Below are positions 1-5,601 of a stretch of DNA of 8,969 nucleotides, one piece after another. Source of the DNA: Acidimicrobiaceae bacterium (GTDB taxonomy: Bacteria > Actinomycetota > Acidimicrobiia > Acidimicrobiales > UBA8190); NCBI GenBank assembly GCA_003131945.1, contig PKWD01000237.1, forward strand, positions 1 through 8,969, given 5' to 3'. The translations under genes were made by a program, and so were the position numbers. Below the pieces are notes generated by a model that worked only from the letters and a program-made list of their open reading frames with translations, searched no databases and had not been told where the DNA came from. The stretch's first letter is position 1, and each line of letters begins with the position of its first letter.

Positions 1-896
1 AATCCCATCCCGCCGTGGACCTGGATGGAGGTCTTGCCGTTCTTGATGGCCGCCTCGGCGGCCAGCAGTGCGGCGCCGGCGGCAGCCCGGTCGGGGTCGC
101 CGACACCGGGTTGGTCGATGGTGACCGCAGCGGCGTGGACGGCGGCCCGGGCCGTCTCGGCGGCCACGAGCATGTCGGCACACATGTGCTTCACGGCCTG
201 GAAGGAACCGATCGGTTTTCCGAACTGTTCACGCTGTTTGGCGTAGGCCACGGCCATCTCCAAATTGGCCGTGGCCAGTCCGACGAGCAGGGCGCCGCCG
301 AGAACGGACTGGGATCGCCGCCACTGCCGCGCCTGCTCGGGGCCGGCGATGAGGCGGCCCTTGGGCAGGTGGTCGACCCGCCAGAGAGGAGTGAGGGGAT
401 CGAGCGGACGTCGGATCCGGACGGCGTCGATGTCGGCCGGGTCGACGGCGGTGATCCCGTCGTCGCCCACCACCAGAAGGACACCGAGCGACGAGAAGTG
501 AGCGACGAGGGTGGGAACGAAGACTCCGGTCCCCGTCGACGGCGGACGGCGGACGGCCCCGACGACGGTCTTGCCGTCGGCGGCGCCGTCGACGGTCACC
601 GACCCGGGCAGGCCGGCGGCCAGATGGGTGGCCAGCAGGGGCCCGGGGACGAGAGCCCGGCCGAGCTCTTCGAAGACGACGGCGGCGGCGGCCATACCGA
701 GGCCGACACCGCCGGCCGCTTCGGGCACCTGCAGGGAGAAGACCCCGGCCTCGGCCAACTCGGACCAGGCTTCGGTGTCGAGCAGACCGTCGCCATCTTC
801 GGCGGCCCGCAGGCGCTCCAGAGGGAAGCGGCCGGCGCAGAGACTGCGGATCCCGTCGGCCAGGGCGGCCTCGTCCTCGGAGAGCTCGAAGTCCAT
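1..896 (-). CDS. Acyl-CoA dehydrogenase family protein, probable non-catalytic partner subunit (3' end cut by window edge)
   Basis: This frame is open from an ATG at 896-894 to the window edge, giving 298 complete codons (residues 1-298) of a protein that would normally be about 350-390 residues. The N-terminal helical domain starts MDFELSEDEAALADGI. The C-terminal domain shows the family pattern QREQFGKPIGSFQAVKH (about 221-237) and ends in KTSIQVHGGMG (288-298), a typical acyl-CoA dehydrogenase flavin/dimer-contact stretch. The middle domain (about 100-190) lacks the usual TEPxAGSD and GxKxxITN motifs, and by eye a Gln (about 194) sits where isovaleryl-CoA dehydrogenase has its catalytic Glu. 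The MCAD-type Glu position lies outside the window. Such degenerate copies are known as partner subunits in mycobacterial alpha2-beta2 FadE enzymes. It starts only 6 bp after the stop of the intact dehydrogenase upstream, so co-translation and complex formation are likely. Family call is firm; the non-catalytic role is inferred. Confidence 0.9.
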   Translation of the reverse strand, partial: MDFELSEDEAALADGIRSLCAGRFPLERLRAAEDGDGLLDTEAWSELAEAGVFSLQVPEAAGGVGLGMAAAAVVFEELGRALVPGPLLATHLAAGLPGSVTVDGAADGKTVVGAVRRPPSTGTGVFVPTLVAHFSSLGVLLVVGDDGITAVDPADIDAVRIRRPLDPLTPLWRVDHLPKGRLIAGPEQARQWRRSQSVLGGALLVGLATANLEMAVAYAKQREQFGKPIGSFQAVKHMCADMLVAAETARAAVHAAAVTIDQPGVGDPDRAAAGAALLAAEAAIKNGKTSIQVHGGMG

Positions 897-902
897 GGCT
901 CT

Positions 903-2090
903 CTAACCCTTCGGAAGGCCGAGGATCCGCTCGGCGATGATGTTGCGCTGAATCTGGGAGGTACCGGCGGCGATGGTGCGGGAGAAACCGTGGACCCAGG
1001 TGTTCACGAGCTCGGCGTTGCCGATGGGACCACGACCGTCGAGACCGTCGAGCTCGTCCCAGGACAGGCCGGCACCGTCGATCAGGTCCATGCCGAACTC
1101 GCCGATCCGCTGCCGGATCTCGGAGAGGCCCAACTTGTAGACCGAGCCGCCGACGCCGGGGACGCTGGTGCGGGCGGCCTGGGAGACGTTGCGCCGGGCC
1201 AGCGCCCACAGGGCGTCGAGCTCGGCGCCGAGATGACCCATCCGACGACGGACGTCCCCGGCGGACCAGGCGCCGGTGCGCTGGGCCAAGGCGCGCAGCT
1301 CACGGAGAAACTCCATCGACTGGAGAACCTCACTCACAAACGCAGTCCCGCGCTCGAACGACAGGGTCACCATCGTCACGCGCCAACCGTCGTTCTCGTC
1401 GCCCATGCGGTTGGCCACGGGCACGCGGACGCCGTCGAGGAAGAGCTCGCCGAACTCGGTCGAGCCGGCGATGGTCTTCAGAGGTCGGAAGTCGATACCG
1501 GGCCGGTCCATGGGCATGGCCAGCCAGGTGATGCCGCGATGGCGGGAATCCTCGTCGCCGGTGCGGACGAGGAGCTCGCAGTAGTCGGCCACTTCGGCGT
1601 GGGAGGTCCAGATCTTCGATCCGGTGACGATGTACTCGTCGCCGTCACGCACGGCCTTCGTCCGCAGCGACGCCAGGTCGCTCCCCGCCCCGGGCTCGGA
1701 GAAGCCCTGGCACCAGACCTCGTCGCCCCGCAGGATGGGCGGCAGGAAGCGGGCCCGTTGTTCGGGGGTGCCCTCGACGACGATGGTCGGTCCGGCGTGG
1801 AGGAGGCCGACGAAGTTCACGCCGACATAAGGGGCGTGGGCCCGCTCGAGCTCTTCGAGGTAGATCAGGTGCTCGACAGGAGAGGCGGCGCGACCGCCGC
1901 CCTCGACGGGCCAGTCGATCCCGGCATAGCCGGCGTCATAGAGCATCCGCTGGAAGGTCGTGTCGTAGACGCGACGGGCGGGCCAGTCGAGAGCCGAGAC
2001 CTTCGGCCCGAGGCGGGGAACGACGTCAGCAAGCCAGGCCCGGAGTTCGGAGCGGAACCTCTCCTCGGCCTCGGAATAGCGCAGATCCAC
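903..2090 (-). CDS. Acyl-CoA dehydrogenase, FAD-dependent, FadE type
   Basis: This is a full-length 395-residue acyl-CoA dehydrogenase, which would introduce a 2,3 double bond into an acyl-CoA and pass electrons to electron-transfer flavoprotein. The GTG start at 2090-2088 is chosen because the protein then begins VDLRYSEAEERFRSELRAWL, the usual family N-terminus, and GGGGAGG lies just upstream. The frame stays open further upstream but only as a shadow of the preceding gene. Visible motifs are CQGFSEPGAGSDLASLR (127-143, FAD/substrate loop), GSKIWTS (157-163) and the C-terminal RTIAAGTSQIQRNIIAERIL (371-390). The MCAD catalytic Glu position is Ala375, but SFERG places Glu246 at the isovaleryl-CoA-dehydrogenase-type position, so Glu246 is the likely catalytic base. 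It lies 55 bp after the amidohydrolase gene and 6 bp before the degenerate dehydrogenase. The substrate is unknown; ring-bearing or branched acyl-CoAs are plausible by analogy with actinobacterial FadE pairs. Confidence 0.93.
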   Translation of the reverse strand: MDLRYSEAEERFRSELRAWLADVVPRLGPKVSALDWPARRVYDTTFQRMLYDAGYAGIDWPVEGGGRAASPVEHLIYLEELERAHAPYVGVNFVGLLHAGPTIVVEGTPEQRARFLPPILRGDEVWCQGFSEPGAGSDLASLRTKAVRDGDEYIVTGSKIWTSHAEVADYCELLVRTGDEDSRHRGITWLAMPMDRPGIDFRPLKTIAGSTEFGELFLDGVRVPVANRMGDENDGWRVTMVTLSFERGTAFVSEVLQSMEFLRELRALAQRTGAWSAGDVRRRMGHLGAELDALWALARRNVSQAARTSVPGVGGSVYKLGLSEIRQRIGEFGMDLIDGAGLSWDELDGLDGRGPIGNAELVNTWVHGFSRTIAAGTSQIQRNIIAERILGLPKG

Positions 2091-2100
2091 GTGCCTCCCC
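2091..2100 (-). promoter_or_regulatory. Ribosome binding site fixing the GTG start of the acyl-CoA dehydrogenase
   Basis: Read on the minus strand, GGGGAGGCAC directly precedes the GTG at 2090. The purine run matches the anti-Shine-Dalgarno sequence well, though the 3-nt gap from GGAGG to GTG is short. It supports this GTG over any start further upstream inside the amidohydrolase gene. Confidence 0.6.
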
Positions 2101-2121
2101 CGCCGTCCGATCCCCCGCCGT
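2096..2121 (-). repeat. Two 11-bp direct repeats before the acyl-CoA dehydrogenase start
   Basis: On the minus strand ACGGCGGGGGA occurs twice, at 2121-2111 and 2106-2096, with a 15-bp period, filling about half of the short gap between the amidohydrolase and the acyl-CoA dehydrogenase. The downstream copy contributes the ribosome binding site. It may be a local duplication or simple GC-rich coincidence. Confidence 0.5.
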
Positions 2122-2145
2122 GCGCTCGCGTGGCCCGGAGCCGGC

Positions 2146-3318
2146 CTAGGAGGCCAGGTAGTCGAGCCCGAAGAGCTTGATGGCGTTACCGCGGACGATC
2201 TTGAACTTGGTCTCGTCGTCCAGGTGGGCCATCTGGCGTTCGGCGATCTCTTTGGTGTGGGGCCAGGTCGAGTCGGAGTGGGGGTAGTCGGACTCGTAGG
2301 TGATGTTGTCGGCACCGATCTCGTCGACGGAGCGCAGCCCGTGGGCGTCGTCGAAGAAGCAGCCGTAGATCTGGCGGTGGAAATACATCGAGGGCTTCTC
2401 GGGGACGATGTCGGCCACACCGCCCCAGCCGCGGTTCTCCTCCCAGACCTTGTCGGCCCGCTCGAGGATGTAGGGGATCCAACCGATCTGGCCCTCCGAG
2501 TACGCCACCTTCAAGCCGGCAAAGCGGACGAAGACGCCCGAGAAGAGGAAGTCGACCATGGAGAACGTGGCGTTGGTGTGCGTCAAGGTCGAACCGACTG
2601 CTGGCGGTGCGTCCGGTGAGGTCGAGGGCATCTTGGAGGACGATCCGATGTGCATGTTGATGATGGTCTCGGTCTCCTCGCAGGCGGCGAAGAAGGGATC
2701 CCAGTCCCCCGAGAAGATGGACGGGAATCCCAGAGCCGAGGGGAACTCGGGAAAGCTCACTGCCTTGAAACCCCGCTCGGCGTTGCTCCGTACTTCGGCG
2801 GTGGCCACGGCGGTGTCGGCCAACCAGGGCAGCTGCAACGGGATGATCCGGTCGGGATAGGTCCCGGCCCAGACGTCGAGGTGCCAGTCGTTCCAGGCCC
2901 GCATGCAGGCCACTCCGAGCTCGGGATCCTCCGCTCGGCTGAACACGGCCCCGCAGAACCCGGCCACGAGAGAGGGGAAGCACAACGACGCCCAGATGCC
3001 GTTGATGTCCATGTCGGCGATCCGGGCGTGGATGTCGAAACATCCCGGCCGCATCTCGTCGAAGCGCGACGGGTCCATGCTCCATGTGTCGCGGGCCCGT
3101 CCCGCCACCGCGTTGAGGCCGATGTTCGGGTAGGTCCTTCCTTCGAAGTGCCAGTACTGCACTCCCTCCTCGTTCTCGATGACCTTCGGTGCCCTGTCGG
3201 CCAGGGCCGAGGGCACCCGGCCTACGAACAGATCGGGGGGCTCGATGAGATGGTCATCCACCGAGATGACCGGCACCCCGATGGCCCGCGGCTCCGGGTC
3301 GGGCAGCAGAACGGTCAT
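2146..3318 (-). CDS. Amidohydrolase family protein (COG2159 / Amidohydro_2, ACMSD-like TIM barrel)
   Basis: This 390-residue protein belongs to the metal-dependent TIM-barrel hydrolases related to 2-amino-3-carboxymuconate-6-semialdehyde decarboxylase (ACMSD), whose members carry out hydrolysis or decarboxylation. The first strand carries SVDDHLIEPPDLF (19-31), giving an Asp21-x-His23 pair in place of the classical HxH. NMHIGSSS (221-228) supplies a likely ligand His223, and YESDYPHSDSTWPH (341-354) holds Asp344, the expected metal-binding Asp. The stretch VAYSEGQIGWIPYILERAD (271-289) is where ACMSD has its second catalytic His; here it reads Ser-Glu. The ATG at 3318 is used, but it has only a weak ribosome binding site; an in-frame GTG at codon 15 would give a start closer to the family N-terminus. 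The gene follows tetR by 46 bp and precedes the dehydrogenase pair, so it is probably part of the same operon. Substrate unknown. Confidence 0.9.
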   Translation of the reverse strand: MTVLLPDPEPRAIGVPVISVDDHLIEPPDLFVGRVPSALADRAPKVIENEEGVQYWHFEGRTYPNIGLNAVAGRARDTWSMDPSRFDEMRPGCFDIHARIADMDINGIWASLCFPSLVAGFCGAVFSRAEDPELGVACMRAWNDWHLDVWAGTYPDRIIPLQLPWLADTAVATAEVRSNAERGFKAVSFPEFPSALGFPSIFSGDWDPFFAACEETETIINMHIGSSSKMPSTSPDAPPAVGSTLTHTNATFSMVDFLFSGVFVRFAGLKVAYSEGQIGWIPYILERADKVWEENRGWGGVADIVPEKPSMYFHRQIYGCFFDDAHGLRSVDEIGADNITYESDYPHSDSTWPHTKEIAERQMAHLDDETKFKIVRGNAIKLFGLDYLAS

Positions 3319-3319
3319 C

Positions 3320-3333
3320 GCCGGTGCACCGGC
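3320..3333. repeat. 14-bp perfect palindrome abutting the amidohydrolase start
   Basis: GCCGGTGCACCGGC reads identically on both strands and ends one base before the ATG of the amidohydrolase gene on the minus strand. It lies in the 46-bp gap after tetR. It could form a short hairpin near the start codon or be a protein site; GC-rich chance is also possible. There is no T tract, so it is not a typical terminator. Confidence 0.45.
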
Positions 3334-3364
3334 CCCGTCACCGTCGCTGTTTGTGGCCCGGTCT

Positions 3365-3982
3365 TCATGGACGGAGCGCGGCGGCGCAGAACGCCCACAG
3401 GTCGTCGGCCACGTCGGTGGGGGACTCCTCGATCTGGTGACAGATGAGAGCGTGGAGGTGCGACACCACCAGATGGAACAGTGTCCGCGCCGTCCGCCCG
3501 GCGTCGGTCACCGCCATCGCCCCGCTGCGCCCGGCGTTGTCCAGCTCCACACGGAAGATGTCGACGAAGGGCTGGAGCACGGCCCGCAGTTCGTCGGGCC
3601 GTGACTCGGACAGCCGCAGGTGCTCGCGGACAAGGGCGGCGGCGTAGGGGAGCCGGCCGTCGACCGTGATGAACCCGAACAGGCCTTCCACCGCGCAACG
3701 CACCCGCGCCACCGGATCGTCGTAGCGGTCGACGGCCGTGGCCAGCGCCTCGGCGCCGCGCCGGGCGTCGTCTTCGAACAACGCCACCAGGAGCTCGTCC
3801 TTCGACTCGAAGCAGCGGTAGAAGCTTTTGAGCGAGGTCCCGGCCGCCGCCACCACGTGGTCGACCGTGAACACCGGCGCACCGGTCTCCCACATGAGAG
3901 CGCGGGCGGCCTCCACCAGATCGTGCGCCACCGTCGGTCGTGGCGCCAGAGTCCCTACGCCCCCGACCGCCCCTGCTGTCAT
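3365..3982 (-). CDS. TetR/AcrR family transcriptional regulator
   Basis: This 205-residue protein has the size and architecture of a TetR-family dimeric repressor. The N-terminal DNA-binding domain spans about residues 15-65, with the helix-turn-helix at FTVDHVVAAAGTSLKSFYRC (38-57) followed by the typical FESKDELLVALFED (58-71). The remaining 130 or so residues form the variable, helical ligand-binding and dimer domain, so the inducer cannot be told from sequence. The ATG at 3982 has no clear Shine-Dalgarno; the candidate -10 lies so close that the mRNA may be nearly leaderless. It is the first gene of the leftward string and faces the aldehyde dehydrogenase operon, with a 21-bp palindrome between them. 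This is the usual arrangement of a local, self-controlling regulator of both arms. Family call firm; target assignment inferred. Confidence 0.93.
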   Translation of the reverse strand: MTAGAVGGVGTLAPRPTVAHDLVEAARALMWETGAPVFTVDHVVAAAGTSLKSFYRCFESKDELLVALFEDDARRGAEALATAVDRYDDPVARVRCAVEGLFGFITVDGRLPYAAALVREHLRLSESRPDELRAVLQPFVDIFRVELDNAGRSGAMAVTDAGRTARTLFHLVVSHLHALICHQIEESPTDVADDLWAFCAAALRP

Positions 3983-3990
3983 CGGGTAGG

Positions 3991-4001
3991 GAAACTATCA
4001 T
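3991..4001. promoter_or_regulatory. AT-rich promoter patch in the divergent region
   Basis: GAAACTATCAT is the only AT-rich stretch between tetR and the aldehyde dehydrogenase gene. On the plus strand TATCAT (3996-4001) matches the TATAAT -10 consensus at five of six bases; on the minus strand GATAGT (3999-3994) matches at four of six. No convincing -35 box is seen on either strand. A rightward start site would fall at about 4008, inside the adjacent palindrome. Confidence 0.4.
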
Positions 4002-4002
4002 C

Positions 4003-4023
4003 CCGGAGAACGCCGTTCTCCGG
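4003..4023. promoter_or_regulatory. 21-bp perfect palindrome, candidate TetR operator
   Basis: The left arm CCGGAGAACG (4003-4012) is followed by a single C (4013) and its exact reverse complement (4014-4023). It lies 20 bp from the tetR start and 68 bp from the aldehyde dehydrogenase start, next to the AT-rich patch. Length, symmetry and position fit a TetR-dimer operator that would block both promoters. The binding protein is inferred from context only. Confidence 0.7.
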
Positions 4024-4058
4024 ACGGGAGCGGCAGAAACGACACGGTCAGTCGGGCA

Positions 4059-4077
4059 CGACGCCGAGCCGGCGTCG
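4059..4077. repeat. 19-bp inverted repeat upstream of the aldehyde dehydrogenase ribosome binding site
   Basis: The arms CGACGCCG (4059-4066) and CGGCGTCG (4070-4077) pair perfectly around the 3-nt loop AGC, two bases before GGAGG at 4080. In RNA this would be a very stable small hairpin in the 5' leader. It may affect translation, serve as a second protein site, or be chance in GC-rich DNA. Confidence 0.5.
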
Positions 4078-4079
4078 GG

Positions 4080-4084
4080 GGAGG
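4080..4084 (+). promoter_or_regulatory. Ribosome binding site of the aldehyde dehydrogenase
   Basis: GGAGG lies 7 nt before the GTG at 4092, an ideal distance. It decides for this GTG as the start; no upstream in-frame ATG is better placed. Confidence 0.75.
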
Positions 4085-4091
4085 GATTGCA

Positions 4092-5552
4092 GTGGGCGAC
4101 AGCATCGGACTGGTCATCGACGGCGAGGTGGTGCCGGGCGGAGAAGGGACCTACCCGGTCACCAACCCGGTGCGACCGGCCGAGGTCGTCCTCGACGGCC
4201 CGTCGGCGTCGATGGCGCAGGTGGACGCGGCCGTGGCCGCGGCGGCGGCGGCGGCGCCGGCATGGGCGGCGCTGTCGCACTCCGAGCGGGCCGAGATGGT
4301 GGGGAAGGCGGCCGCCGCCGCCGGAGCCGTGGTGGGCGCCTCGGACCTGGCCCGCCTGCTCACCCGCGAACACGGCAAGGTCCTGTGGGAGGCCCAGTTC
4401 GATGCCGGCACCATCGGCGGTATGGCCGGCGCCTTCGCCCCCTTGGCCGCCGACGCCTTGGAGGCCCGGTCCCTGAAGGGCGGCGGTGGTCGGCGGACGA
4501 CGGTCGAGTACGTCCCCTACGGCGTGGTGGCCTGTGTCCTGCCCTTCAACTGGCCCGTCTCGGTCCTCGGGAACAAGCTCCTGCCGGCCCTGCTCACCGG
4601 GAACACGGTGGTGGTGAAAGCCCCTCCCACCTGCCCGGGCGCCGTGTTGGCCGTGGCCGCGGCCATAGCCGAGGCGCTCCCTGCGGGAGTCGTGAACGCC
4701 GTCAACGGCCCCGGCGCCGAGCTCGGCGAGGCCCTCGTGGCCCACCGCGATGTGGACATGGTCTCGTTCACCGGCGGGGTGCCCACCGGGCGGGCCGTCA
4801 TGGCCGGCGCCTCCTACGGGCTCACCCCTGTCGTCCTCGAGCTCGGCGGCAACGACCCGGCCGTGATCGCCCCCGATGTCGAGATCGACGACACGCTCGT
4901 GTCCAAGATCGTCGAGGCCGCTTTCATCACGAGCGGCCAGGTCTGCATGGCCATCAAGCGGCTCTATGTCCCCGAGGACAAGGTCGCCGCCGTGGTCGAG
5001 GCCCTCGTGGCCCGGGTGGCCACCGAGGTGGTGGGTGACGGATTGGCCGACGACGTCACCATGGGTCCCGTCCACCGGCCCCAGGCGCGTGATCGCGTGG
5101 AGGCCATGCTGGCCCAGGCCGAGGCGGCCGGTGCCCGGGTGCACCGCCCGGCCCGCCTACGCGAGGAGGACGCCGGTGCCGGTGGCTACCTCGTGTCACC
5201 GGCCATCGTGGAAGGCGCAGCGGACGACGATTCCATCGTGTGCGACGAGCAGTTCGCGCCGGCGCTTCCCGTGCTCGGCTACCGGACCCTGGACGAGGCG
5301 GTCGAGCGGGCCAACGCCACACCCTTCGGGCTGTGCGCCTCGATCTGGACGGCCGACGAGGCCGTGGCTGACGTCGTCGTCGGCCGCCTCCAGGCGGGGA
5401 CGGTGTTCGTGAACGCCCACGGCACATCGGCCATGGACCACCGGGCCCCCTTCGGGGGTTGGAAGCAATCGGGCTACGGGGTCGAGCTCGGGCCCGAGGG
5501 CATGCGGGCGTTCACCCGGCCCCGTACCGTCCTGCGGTTCCCGGCCTCGTGA
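4092..5552 (+). CDS. NAD(P)-dependent aldehyde dehydrogenase
   Basis: This 486-residue protein is a full-length aldehyde dehydrogenase that oxidises an aldehyde to the carboxylic acid with NAD(P)+. All catalytic features are present: LPFNWP (150-155) with the oxyanion Asn153, the cofactor-binding Lys176 in VVVKAPPT, FTGGVPTGRAVM (226-237), LELGGNDPAVI with general base Glu250, and SGQVCM with nucleophile Cys285. The late motifs EQFAPALPVLG and PFGGWKQSGYGVELG are also intact. The GTG start at 4092 follows GGAGG at the right distance and leaves a normal N-terminus. Residues 47-60 form a short Ala-rich stretch coded by a GCG-type run near 4237-4260. It is the first gene of the rightward string, 49 bp before the D-aminoacylase-like gene and upstream of an alcohol dehydrogenase, so it may take that enzyme's aldehyde product. 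The substrate is not readable. Confidence 0.95.
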   Translation: MGDSIGLVIDGEVVPGGEGTYPVTNPVRPAEVVLDGPSASMAQVDAAVAAAAAAAPAWAALSHSERAEMVGKAAAAAGAVVGASDLARLLTREHGKVLWEAQFDAGTIGGMAGAFAPLAADALEARSLKGGGGRRTTVEYVPYGVVACVLPFNWPVSVLGNKLLPALLTGNTVVVKAPPTCPGAVLAVAAAIAEALPAGVVNAVNGPGAELGEALVAHRDVDMVSFTGGVPTGRAVMAGASYGLTPVVLELGGNDPAVIAPDVEIDDTLVSKIVEAAFITSGQVCMAIKRLYVPEDKVAAVVEALVARVATEVVGDGLADDVTMGPVHRPQARDRVEAMLAQAEAAGARVHRPARLREEDAGAGGYLVSPAIVEGAADDDSIVCDEQFAPALPVLGYRTLDEAVERANATPFGLCASIWTADEAVADVVVGRLQAGTVFVNAHGTSAMDHRAPFGGWKQSGYGVELGPEGMRAFTRPRTVLRFPAS

Positions 5553-5589
5553 CCCACGGCGTCGCCTCATACCGGGGCGACACCCTGAT

Positions 5590-5594
5590 GGAGG
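5590..5594 (+). promoter_or_regulatory. Ribosome binding site of the D-aminoacylase-like gene
   Basis: GGAGG sits 7 nt before the ATG at 5602 in the 49-bp gap after the aldehyde dehydrogenase. A nearby ATG at 5588 is in another frame, so this site supports 5602. Confidence 0.75.
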
Positions 5595-5601
5595 ACACCA
5601 C

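Noticed and set aside
15..2180. A 721-codon open frame on the plus strand opposite the acyl-CoA dehydrogenase genes
   Set aside because: Its translation is low-complexity Gly/Asp/Val/Arg-rich with no recognisable domain, and it runs across three well-supported minus-strand genes and their gaps. Long antisense frames are expected in GC-rich coding DNA.
2091..2420. Upstream extension of the acyl-CoA dehydrogenase frame by 110 codons
   Set aside because: The extra residues are Thr/Pro/Ser-rich, lie inside the C-terminal part of the amidohydrolase gene, and precede the normal family N-terminus, which has its own GTG and ribosome binding site.
4232..4260. GCG trinucleotide run in the aldehyde dehydrogenase
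   Set aside because: It codes for an Ala-rich N-terminal helix that is common in GC-rich aldehyde dehydrogenases; no evidence for a phase-variable repeat.
3315..5144. A 609-codon open frame on the minus strand spanning the aldehyde dehydrogenase, the divergent control region and tetR
   Set aside because: It crosses the divergent region and overlaps tetR and the aldehyde dehydrogenase, both with clear motifs. Its own sequence is Gly/His/Arg-rich without any domain.
5561..5581. Possible terminator hairpin (GTCGCC / GGCGAC) after the aldehyde dehydrogenase
   Set aside because: The stem is only 6 bp with a 9-nt loop and no T tract, and the next gene follows within 25 bp with a good ribosome binding site. 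Continued transcription is more likely.
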